Shown here: piece after piece, positions 1-5,978 of the stretch | Position numbering within the stretch: position 1 is the stretch's first letter | Layout of the letters: every line of letters begins with the position of its first letter | Assembly (NCBI GenBank): GCA_031276685.1 | Contig: JAISMQ010000268.1 | Coordinates: forward strand, 1 to 13,339 | Source: Treponema sp. | GTDB lineage: Bacteria > Spirochaetota > Spirochaetia > Treponematales > Breznakiellaceae | Reading direction: 5' to 3' | Length of the DNA: 13,339 nt | Notes under the pieces: model-generated | What the model saw: the letters and a program-made list of their open reading frames with translations, nothing else | Database searches by the model: none | What the model was told of the DNA's origin: nothing | Translations under genes and position numbers: made by a program

Positions 1-54
1 GGGTACTATACAGATGTAGGGCTGTTGTGCGTCCGCCGGGCTGTTATACGCCAT
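1..54 (-). CDS. N-terminus of an unidentified protein (partial, runs off the left edge)
   Basis: Reading leftward from the ATG at 54-52 gives 18 codons without a stop: MAYNSPADAQQPYICIVP. The start is supported by a purine-rich ribosome site (AAGGGAG, 67-61) placed 6 nt upstream, and by a strong promoter further up at 148-120. This is too little sequence to assign a family. The single visible Cys after a Tyr-Ile pair is compatible with a small metal protein such as a rubredoxin, but that is only a guess. The gene lies in the same direction as hemW but appears to have its own promoter. Confidence 0.6.
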   Translation of the reverse strand, partial: MAYNSPADAQQPYICIVP

Positions 55-60
55 GTGCCA

Positions 61-67
61 CTCCCTT
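61..67 (-). promoter_or_regulatory. Ribosome binding site of the left-edge gene
   Basis: Reads AAGGGAG on the minus strand, 6 nt before the ATG at 54. It is the main reason for accepting such a short partial gene as real. Confidence 0.6.
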
Positions 68-119
68 TCTCCCAAATCCGGTTTCATATACATCTGACTT
101 TACGTTTCATTCGTAACCC

Positions 120-148
120 AATATACCATACTGGGAAAGAAAAATCAA
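120..148 (-). promoter_or_regulatory. Sigma-70-type promoter with extended -10
   Basis: On the minus strand TTGATT (148-143) is followed after exactly 17 bases by TATATT (125-120). The bases just before the -10 box are TGG, giving an extended -10 (TGnTATATT). Predicted transcription start is near 113, leaving a leader of about 59 nt before the ATG at 54. It sits in the AT-rich gap after hemW and would drive the gene leaving the window at the left. An 8-codon ORF (MKRKVRCI, 110-84) begins almost at the predicted start site; whether it is translated is unknown. Confidence 0.6.
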
Positions 149-178
149 GAATCAGCGCGGAATTTTGCGGAATCAGCG

Positions 179-202
179 AAAAATGCGCCGGGTTTTGGGC
201 GC
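179..202 (-). terminator. Possible Rho-independent terminator after hemW
   Basis: On the minus strand GCGCC (202-198) pairs with GGCGC (189-185) across an 8-nt loop, followed by A and five T (183-179). The stem is short, but the GC stem, T run and position between the hemW stop (294) and the next promoter fit a terminator. Confidence 0.4.
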
Positions 203-293
203 GGCGAACGTGGCTGATGCCGGGCCAGCCCGCTTCGAGATCAGCCTTTGCGGCATGTCCGGGCAGGGACGAACAGGGGCATGAAAAGACCAT

Positions 294-1505
294 TTATAAT
301 GCGGTTGCCCCGGCTTCCAGTTCCGCGAAGGCTTCCGCGAGGAAGGTATTCAGGAAGAGGAGGCCCGCGCCGTTCAGGGCGGGGCCCGAGTCGGGGCCGG
401 GATCGGCGTCCGGCGCTGTGGCAAGGCCCCGCCCGCGCCACTTTGCCAGGGTTTTGGGGATAGCCTCCTCCGGGGAGCAGCCGAAGCGCCGCTCAAACAG
501 GGGGGCGTCGGGGCCCCGGGCGCGGCGGAAACCCATCAGGAGGCTTTCCTTCATCAGGGTAAGGCGGTCCAGCGGTTCCGGCCGCAGGCGGCTCCGCCAG
601 TCCGGGCCCGCGGCCAGCCAGGTTTCCAGATCCGCGGGCCAGCTTAGGCGCAGGCCGGCGCCTTCGCGGTCGTCGATCAGGGTGCCGGAGCCCGAAGGGC
701 CCAGGGCCAGCCAGTTTTTCATGCCCCAGTAGCGCATATTGTGGCGGGATTCCCGCCCCGGCGGGGAAAAGCTGCTTACCTCGTACTGGCGGTAGCCAGC
801 GCCTTCAAGGGCGTCCCGGCCGCTGATCCACAGGCGGTCCGCCCGGTCCTGCGGGGGAAGCTCCGCCGCACGGTCCCAGAGGGGGGTCCCCTCCTCCAGG
901 CTAAGGGCGTAGAGGGACACGTGGGCGGGGCCGAAGCCAAGGAGCCTTGCGATGTCCCCCAGCAGGGCTTCCTCGTCCTGGCCGGGAAGCCCCGAAAGAA
1001 GGTCCGCAGAAAAGGAACGGGGGAAGAATTCCGCCGCCAGGTCCAGGGCGCGGCAGACCGCCTCCGCCCGGCCTTCCCGGTGTACCAGCGCCCGCAGGCG
1101 GGGCGAAAAGCTCTGGACGCCCAGGGAAAGGCGGTTCGCCCCGGCGTCCCGGCAGGCGCGGAGGAACTCCGCGTCCAGGGATTCGGGGTTCGCCTCCACG
1201 GTTAATTCACGGCCCTCCGGGCCTTCGGGGAGCCCCGACAGCGCGGCAAGCAGGCGGCTTATGCCCTCCGCCCCCAGGACCGAGGGGGTGCCGCCGCCGA
1301 TGTAGACCGTGGGGACTGCGGCGGGCGGGAATTCCTCAAAGATCCGGCGGGCGTCCGCAGCAAGGACGCCGAGGTAACGATCCAGCAGCGCCCGGTCCTC
1401 CGCCCCGGCGCGGACCGAATAGAAATCGCAGTAATCGCAGAAGGAACGGCAAAAGGGGACGTGGACGTAGAGGGAATAAACGCCGAGCGTAGCTTCCGGG
1501 CTCAA
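294..1505 (-). CDS. hemW: HemW-like radical SAM protein (haem chaperone family)
   Basis: A 403-residue radical SAM protein of the HemN/HemW family. The cluster motif C19-R-S-F-C23-D-Y-C26 is followed by Asp-Phe rather than the extra Cys of true HemN, which is the HemW signature. Other family marks are GGGTP (70-74), EANPES (104-109), the RLSLGVQSF segment and HNMRYW (254-259). HemW proteins are known as haem-binding chaperones, though often annotated as oxygen-independent coproporphyrinogen oxidases. The chosen start is TTG at 1505-1503, because it overlaps the TGA stop of the upstream signal peptidase (TTGA) and the residues upstream of it look unlike the family. No strong ribosome site is seen, so translational coupling is likely. 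It is the last gene of a three-gene operon. Family assignment is firm; the exact start is less so. Confidence 0.9.
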   Translation of the reverse strand: MSPEATLGVYSLYVHVPFCRSFCDYCDFYSVRAGAEDRALLDRYLGVLAADARRIFEEFPPAAVPTVYIGGGTPSVLGAEGISRLLAALSGLPEGPEGRELTVEANPESLDAEFLRACRDAGANRLSLGVQSFSPRLRALVHREGRAEAVCRALDLAAEFFPRSFSADLLSGLPGQDEEALLGDIARLLGFGPAHVSLYALSLEEGTPLWDRAAELPPQDRADRLWISGRDALEGAGYRQYEVSSFSPPGRESRHNMRYWGMKNWLALGPSGSGTLIDDREGAGLRLSWPADLETWLAAGPDWRSRLRPEPLDRLTLMKESLLMGFRRARGPDAPLFERRFGCSPEEAIPKTLAKWRGRGLATAPDADPGPDSGPALNGAGLLFLNTFLAEAFAELEAGATAL

Positions 1506-2242
1506 GGCCGGCCCAGGCGGTTCGGGGGCCAGTAGCGGAACAGGACCTTCCCCGCCACGTTGCGGAGCGGGATGGGCCCCCAGGTGCGGGAATCGTTGGT
1601 GTTGCTCCTGTCGTCGGAAAGCACGAAGCACTCCCCCTCCCCCAGGATGATCCGGTCCATATTCCCCGAAAAGGGTATCGAATCGTCCCAGAGGGCGGGG
1701 ATTTGGGGGATATCCAGCACGTAATCCTGGCCGGAAACTTCGTACTCCGTCAGGGTGTAGAGCCCGCCGCCCGGCCTGATCCGGATGACGAAGTTGGTCA
1801 TCGAAATCTCGTCCCCCGGCAGCCCGATAACCCGCTTTATGTAAAAGTACTCCTCGCGGTTAGTCAGGGAGACCCGCTGGGCGGTAAAAAAGCGCAGCGC
1901 CCCGTCCAGAATACCGGCGACAATGCCGTTTTTTTCCTCCGGGGCCATGTCCGCCAGGACGATGTCCCCGCGTTTAAGGGGAAGGTTGGCGGAAGCCAGG
2001 CCGCAGCGGTCAAGCAGGCTGTAAAGGGAAAACGAAGACAGGACGAAACGGTCGCCCGGCCGCAGCCCCGGCCGCATGGTATCGTTTTCCAGGACCCGTA
2101 CCGAAAAAAAGAACGAGCTTACGGCGTTGTAGAACACCAGAAAGGCCAAAATCCAGAGCAGCACCCTTAAAAGCCGGTGGCGCTGGCTTTTCTGCTCCGC
2201 ATAGGAAAATTTTACCGATTTGTTAAAAAAGCTGAGCGCCAT
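1502..2242 (-). CDS. lepB: Signal peptidase I, copy B, with Thr at the nucleophile position
   Basis: A 246-residue type I signal peptidase with one N-terminal membrane anchor (about 24-47). Box B, normally S-x-S-M, reads E-N-D-T55-M-R-P-G-L-R-P-G-D, so the catalytic Ser is replaced by Thr (codon ACC). The general-base Lys is present in YIK136RVIGLPGDE. Box E is well kept as LSDDRSNTNDSRTWGPIP (208-225). The region between the boxes has family-like length. The gene begins 3 nt after the copy A stop and overlaps the hemW start, so the three are probably one transcript. Signal peptidase I removes signal peptides outside the inner membrane using a Ser/Lys dyad. With Thr the enzyme may be weak, specialised or inactive; family membership itself is clear. 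Confidence 0.85.
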   Translation of the reverse strand: MALSFFNKSVKFSYAEQKSQRHRLLRVLLWILAFLVFYNAVSSFFFSVRVLENDTMRPGLRPGDRFVLSSFSLYSLLDRCGLASANLPLKRGDIVLADMAPEEKNGIVAGILDGALRFFTAQRVSLTNREEYFYIKRVIGLPGDEISMTNFVIRIRPGGGLYTLTEYEVSGQDYVLDIPQIPALWDDSIPFSGNMDRIILGEGECFVLSDDRSNTNDSRTWGPIPLRNVAGKVLFRYWPPNRLGRP

Positions 2243-2245
2243 AGG

Positions 2246-3274
2246 CTACCTGATCGGCCCCGCCCGCCAGTCGACGCCCCCGGCGGCGGAACGCCACAGG
2301 GGCCAGTAGATAATGGCGCCCCGGCCCATAACCTTGCTTATCCGCACGGGGCCGAAGGAACGGCCGTCCCGCGAATTGTCGCGGTTGTCCCCCAGCGGGA
2401 AAATTCTGCCTTCCGGCACGTACCAGCCCTGGTTATGGCGGGCAAGGAGGGCGCGTTACCGGGCGTCGTGGGGCTGGGCCCCCCGCAGGGTTTCCAGCCA
2501 GGCCCGGTCGATGGCGTAGGAATCATACGCGGATCCCCTGCCCCGGCCGGCCGCCAGCGCGAGGTCCGGGGGGGGCTCCCTGCCGATGCTCTGGTAGGCG
2601 TCAAGCTTCCCCATCGCCTCCTGGGCGGGGTAGTCGTCCGCGGCGATAAGGCGGCTAAGCCGGTGGTTCCAGCCACGGTCCGCGGCGTAGTCCCGCTCCC
2701 GCACCCAGCGGTCCTCCCCGGCGAAGAGGATCTTCATCTCCCCCCGATCGATGACGAAGCGGTCCCCCGCCACCCCTGCGGCGCGCTTGATCAAAAAGTG
2801 GATCCGGGGGTCCCCTTTTTCGTCCCGGTCTATGTCCACCAGCGTAAAGGTGAGCATGTAGATAACCCGCTGGGCCACGTCAAAAGCCGTCCCCCGGCCT
2901 ATATAGGCGGGATTCTCAAATATGATAATGTCGTTCCGCCTGGGTTTGACGGGGCCGGGCAGTTTGGCGAAACCGGGCAGCAGCTCCGGGCCGTAGACGA
3001 ACTTGTTCACGAAAATATGATCGCCGATGAGCAGGGTGTCGATCATAGAGCCGGAGGGGATCCGGTATGCCTGGAACAGGTACTGGTTTCTCAGGAGGAC
3101 CCAGCCCGCCGCCCAGATAAAGGCCTCCACCCAGTCGAGGACCGCGTTTTTCGCCTTCTGTTTTTCTTTTTTTTGACGGCGGATCCGCCTTCTCCGCGTT
3201 AAAAAAGCCTCGGTCAAAGCCTGAATCCGGTCGAATACGTCCTGTTTGTGAGCCATGCGGGAAAAACCTAGCAC
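2246..3274 (-). pseudogene. lepB: Signal peptidase I, copy A, interrupted by an in-frame TAA
   Basis: The first 272 codons form a signal peptidase I: a basic N-terminus, a membrane segment (about 47-65), box B PSGS76MIDTLLIGD with the catalytic Ser, and K163 in FLIKRAAGVAGD. A TAA at 2458-2456 then stops the frame. Beyond it the same frame runs 69 further codons to TAG at 2248-2246 and encodes the missing end: WYVPEGRIFPLGDNRDNS, then RDGRSFGPV, a normal box E. No frameshift is needed; one base change would restore about 342 residues. The start is GTG at 3274 (GAAGG lies upstream) or ATG at 3256. The truncated product keeps the Ser/Lys dyad but lacks box E, so it should not fold normally. Recent nonsense mutation, readthrough and sequencing error are all possible. 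Confidence 0.85.
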
Positions 3275-3286
3275 GAAGCGCCTTCG

Positions 3287-3315
3287 TTGACAAGGCGGGG
3301 TGGGAACCCTATAAT
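3287..3315 (+). promoter_or_regulatory. Exact consensus sigma-70 promoter for the PEGA/FGE-fold gene and smpB
   Basis: TTGACA (3287-3292) and TATAAT (3310-3315) match the consensus at all 12 positions, with the ideal 17-base spacer. The predicted transcription start is about 3322, next to the ATG at 3323, so the mRNA would have essentially no leader. The promoter lies between divergent genes, with the minus-strand signal peptidase operon starting at 3274. No equally good promoter was found for that operon. Confidence 0.8.
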
Positions 3316-3322
3316 GCGGCCC

Positions 3323-4765
3323 ATGCGTAAAAAGCCGGAAATTGTCAAGCCGGATGATCCCGCCGGGGATCAGGTCCGTCTTCCGCCCGTTCTGGGTATA
3401 CGGCCCGGCGTTTACCTGAGCGCCCTCTACGGCCTGGTTATCCTGGCGGTGCTGTTTTTTCTCTGCGTTTTCCCCGGCCTGTCGCGCCCCGGCAGCCTGG
3501 TATCCTTCGCCACCGATCCCCAGGGGGCGGCGATCCGCGTTGACGGGGTAACCCTGGGCGCGACGCCGGACGAACTGTTCCTGGACCGGGGCGTCTATAG
3601 CGTCGAACTTGTCCTGCCCGGTTTTGAATCCCGCAGCTTTGAGCTTGATGTTCCGGGCCGCGCCGCCTTCTCGCTGTTTTTTCCGCGCCGCCTGCAGGTA
3701 ACGAGGAGCCTGCCCACGGGGGATCCCGTTTCCGCCCTGGCCGCCGCCGCCGCCGATTACGCGGCATGGTCCTTTACCGGGGAAGCCACGGCAAGCTACC
3801 AGATACCCTTAAGCCTTTCCGAAGGTGTCTACCGGGCGGGGCCGTCGCTGGACGATGGCGGGCGGGCGGAAGCCGCGGAACTTATCCGGGCGGCGGCCCG
3901 CTTCGCCGTGTCCCAGGCTTCGCTGCGGGACCTGGCGCGGGCCCAGTTGCTGCTAGACAACGGGGGTTTCGCCCCCTCGGCCCTCAGCCTGAGCCGGTCC
4001 GTCGGAGACATCGCCTCCTGGCTGTCCTCCGCGCCGGGGGCCGCTGACTGGCTGGCGGGGCTCCTCCCCCCCGAAGCGGCGGCGCTGGTCCGGGATTCCG
4101 CCTGGGCGCGGGGCGCGGGGCAGGCGGAGGCATCCCTGGCTGCGGAGGTGGCTGCGGAGGCATCCTTGGCTGCGGAGGCGGCCCCCGGCGGGGCCGCACC
4201 CGAAATAGGGGGGATCCGCTTCCTCCCCGCGTCTGGGGACGGGGGGGCCTTCTACTACGCCGAAAGCCCCGTCCAGGCCGGCGCCTGGGCCGCCTTTCTG
4301 GAGGCGCGGCCCGAATGGAAGCCTGAAAACCTTGAATCCCTGCGGGAGCGGAAACTTGCGAACGGGGATTACCTTGCGGGCCAGGAAGGAGAGGGCGCGG
4401 CGCGGACCGGGGTTTCCTGGTACGCCGCCGCCGCCTTCTGCGAATGGCTGGGCGGGCGGCTCCCCCCGGCTTTCGAAGGCTGGGAGATCCGGCTGCCGCG
4501 TGAAGACGAATGGGAGGCCCTTAGCGGCGCGGCCCCCGCTGCGGCGGGCGCGGCTTCCGGCCTGTGGGAGTGGTGCGACGATCCCTACGCGCCCCTGCGC
4601 CGCTTCCCCGCGGAACGGCGGGCTATCGAACGGCTCTCCTCCCCGGAACGGCTGCTCCGGGGCGCCCACCGCCCCGCTTCCCGCGGCTCCCTTCCCCCGG
4701 ATCTGTGTTCGGCCTTCGTGGTCTTCCGTCCCGTCATCGCCCCTGCCGAAGCGGCACAGCTATGA
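3323..4765 (+). CDS. Membrane-anchored PEGA-domain protein with a C-terminal FGE-sulfatase-like domain
   Basis: A 480-residue protein. A charged cytoplasmic N-terminus is followed by one membrane segment (about 31-52), then a PEGA-type beta domain (58-125; SFATDPQGAAIRVDGVTLGATP and GVYSVELVLPGFE). Next come an alanine-rich helical stretch with a short repeated linker (268-290) and a domain of the formylglycine-generating-enzyme/SUMF1 fold (297-472; VSWYAAAAFCEWLGG, LPREDEWEAL, GLWEWCDDPY). The usual RGGS...C...YC...R ending is altered to RGAH...R...C463..FR, so the paired catalytic Cys are not evident. This suggests a ligand-binding or structural role outside the membrane rather than sulfatase activation. 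The start at ATG 3323 is chosen because the promoter abuts it; ATG 3314 lies inside the -10 box. Its TGA overlaps the smpB ATG. Confidence 0.8.
   Translation: MRKKPEIVKPDDPAGDQVRLPPVLGIRPGVYLSALYGLVILAVLFFLCVFPGLSRPGSLVSFATDPQGAAIRVDGVTLGATPDELFLDRGVYSVELVLPGFESRSFELDVPGRAAFSLFFPRRLQVTRSLPTGDPVSALAAAAADYAAWSFTGEATASYQIPLSLSEGVYRAGPSLDDGGRAEAAELIRAAARFAVSQASLRDLARAQLLLDNGGFAPSALSLSRSVGDIASWLSSAPGAADWLAGLLPPEAAALVRDSAWARGAGQAEASLAAEVAAEASLAAEAAPGGAAPEIGGIRFLPASGDGGAFYYAESPVQAGAWAAFLEARPEWKPENLESLRERKLANGDYLAGQEGEGAARTGVSWYAAAAFCEWLGGRLPPAFEGWEIRLPREDEWEALSGAAPAAAGAASGLWEWCDDPYAPLRRFPAERRAIERLSSPERLLRGAHRPASRGSLPPDLCSAFVVFRPVIAPAEAAQL
4124..4178 (+). repeat. Two 25-bp direct repeats in the Ala-rich linker
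   Basis: A 25-base unit at 4124-4148 recurs at 4154-4178 with one mismatch (C to T), a 30-base period that keeps the frame. It encodes the repeated A-E-A-S-L-A-A-E segment between the two folded parts of the protein, so a length change here would be tolerated. Confidence 0.8.
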
Positions 4766-5217
4766 GCGAAGGGGTCAAGATCATCGCCGTAAACCGCCGC
4801 GCCCGGCACGACTACGCGGTGGAGGACAGCCTGGAATGTGGTATAGAACTGGAGGGGACGGAGGTAAAGTCCTTCCGGGACGGCAAGATCTCGTTCCCCG
4901 ACGCCTGGGCGGAGATCGAGGGGGACCAGGTGTGGCTCCGGTCCCTCCGGGTGGCGGAAAACCCCTTTTCGTCGATCTTCAACCACGATCCCGACCGTAA
5001 AAAGCGGCTCCTCCTCCACCGGGACGAGATAAAACGGCTGCGCCGGAAGGTGGAGGAGCGCGGCTACACGCTGGTGCCCCTCTCCTTCTACTTCAAAAAA
5101 AGCCGGGTAAAGGTGGAACTGGGCCTGTGCAAGGGGAAAAAACTCTACGACAAACGGGCCGATATCCGGGAACGGGACATAAACCGCGACATGGCGCGGG
5201 AATTCCGCCGATCCTAG
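4762..5217 (+). CDS. smpB: SsrA-binding protein SmpB
   Basis: A 151-residue protein of normal family length. SmpB binds tmRNA and delivers it to stalled ribosomes for trans-translation. Visible family motifs are NRRARHDY near the N-terminus, GIELEGTEVKSFRDGK, the HDPDRKKRLLLH segment, and the basic C-terminal tail beginning GKKLYDKRADIRERD, which enters the mRNA channel. The ATG overlaps the TGA of the upstream PEGA/FGE-fold gene (ATGA at 4762-4765), and there is no clear ribosome site, so translational coupling is likely. No tmRNA gene was recognised in the window. Confidence 0.96.
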   Translation: MSEGVKIIAVNRRARHDYAVEDSLECGIELEGTEVKSFRDGKISFPDAWAEIEGDQVWLRSLRVAENPFSSIFNHDPDRKKRLLLHRDEIKRLRRKVEERGYTLVPLSFYFKKSRVKVELGLCKGKKLYDKRADIRERDINRDMAREFRRS

Positions 5218-5249
5218 CGGTTTGCCGCGCTTCTAGCGGCTTTCCGCGC
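5214..5249. repeat. Imperfect tandem repeat with two mini-hairpins at a convergent gene junction
   Basis: A 17-base unit at 5214-5230 recurs at 5233-5249 with 15 of 17 identities. Each unit starts with the palindromic CTAG. The first supplies the smpB TAG on the plus strand; the second supplies the TAG of the divIC-like gene on the minus strand. Each also holds a 4-bp hairpin (GCGG-TTTG-CCGC and GCGG-CTTT-CCGC). It may act as a weak two-way terminator, but no long T run follows. Confidence 0.65.
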
Positions 5250-5784
5250 CCGGCGGTTCGGAGGGAAGGGGGCGGGGGATCCGCCGGGGCGGCCGGGCCG
5301 GGGCCCCCCGCATACCGGAAGGGTCAAGGCGCGGCGCACCCCGCCCCGCGTCCAGATTCAGATCGAGCATGTCCTGGACCAGAAAGGCGATAAAAACCGC
5401 CAGGGCCGCGAAGATCGCGATAAGCCCGATAGTTTTGTTGTTCATGGATCGCCGTTCTTCGGTCACGGCAACTTCCCCGGGGAAAAGCGGGGCCTTCCGG
5501 CTCTGGCCCAGGCCCACGATACGGGCGAATTTTTCACCGCCCTCCCCGAAGCCCAGGTCCCGCGCATAGACGCGGATCGTATCGCTGTCGTACAGCAGGG
5601 CGTTTTTTGTGTTTTCCAGTTCCATGTTGATCCGTTCAAGATCCTCCATGTTCGTTTCCTGCTTTTTTTGTTCCTCCAAAAGGCCGTTATAGGCCGCAAG
5701 CCCCCGGTCCCCGGCGAAAAAACTTAGCGCCGCGTAAACAGCCGTGAAAATCCACATGACCGCACAGTACTTTACCGCTCTCAT
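5233..5784 (-). CDS. Septum formation initiator (DivIC/FtsL)-like protein with an extra membrane segment
   Basis: A 183-residue protein. Residues 6-25 form a membrane segment, followed by a short coiled coil (about 33-64; LLEEQKKQETNMEDLERINM) and an ALLYDSDTIRVYARDLGFG motif typical of the DivIC/FtsB family, whose members link early and late division proteins. The usual protein is about 100 residues. Here a second hydrophobic segment (118-140) and a Pro/Arg/Gly-rich tail (146-183) follow in frame. Start at ATG 5784 is chosen because upstream in-frame residues are not family-like; the ribosome site is poor. The second segment could begin a separate ORF at the internal ATG (codon 114), but no ribosome site supports that. 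Confidence 0.75.
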   Translation of the reverse strand: MRAVKYCAVMWIFTAVYAALSFFAGDRGLAAYNGLLEEQKKQETNMEDLERINMELENTKNALLYDSDTIRVYARDLGFGEGGEKFARIVGLGQSRKAPLFPGEVAVTEERRSMNNKTIGLIAIFAALAVFIAFLVQDMLDLNLDAGRGAPRLDPSGMRGAPARPPRRIPRPLPSEPPGAESR

Positions 5785-5835
5785 TATCTCATTTACGGCT
5801 GCCGGAGGGGGCTTCTTAAGCCGCAACGCGGCACA

Positions 5836-5864
5836 TTGACAGGGAAAACCCCCTGGGCTACCAT
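5836..5864 (+). promoter_or_regulatory. Probable sigma-70 promoter of the acidic-protein / DUF115 operon
   Basis: TTGACA (5836-5841, perfect) is followed after 17 bases by TACCAT (5859-5864, four of six matches). Predicted start is near 5871, giving a leader of about 108 nt before the ATG at 5979. It lies in the gap between the divergent divIC-like gene and the plus-strand operon. Confidence 0.5.
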
Positions 5865-5978
5865 TTCTTACTGTGGATATTGATTTATAAGGCCGATAAG
5901 GTAGAAGGGAGGGGATCATAAAGCCGGGTGAGCGTGTCCGGTGGGTACAGCCTCTCTGAAAGCTCGCCGGGGGGATAC

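Noticed and set aside
84..293. A 69-codon minus-strand frame starting right after the hemW stop
   Set aside because: It has no ribosome site, runs through a likely terminator and a strong promoter, and looks like no known protein. Only its last 9 codons fall in the leader of the next gene.
1506..1631. An upstream start for hemW at 1631
   Set aside because: The added 42 residues lie wholly inside signal peptidase copy B and look random. The TTG at 1505 overlaps the upstream stop and starts just before the family motif.
2338..2676. A 112-codon minus-strand frame covering the end of signal peptidase copy A, suggesting a frameshift
   Set aside because: Translation of the LepB frame itself continues past the TAA into GDNRDNS, so the defect is a nonsense codon and not a frameshift.
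2177..3202. A 341-codon open frame on the plus strand across both signal peptidase genes
   Set aside because: It lies opposite a clear family match (LepB motifs on the minus strand), is Pro/Gly/Val-rich and has no motif. High GC produces long shadow frames.
3320..3348. A TTGACA on the minus strand (3348-3343) as promoter of the signal peptidase operon
   Set aside because: At 17 bases spacing the -10 would be CATGGG, a poor match, so no promoter was called.
5928..5978. GTG at 5928 as the start of the acidic protein
   Set aside because: The purine-rich stretch lies too far upstream, and the family-like N-terminus begins at the ATG at 5979, which has its own GGGGGA.
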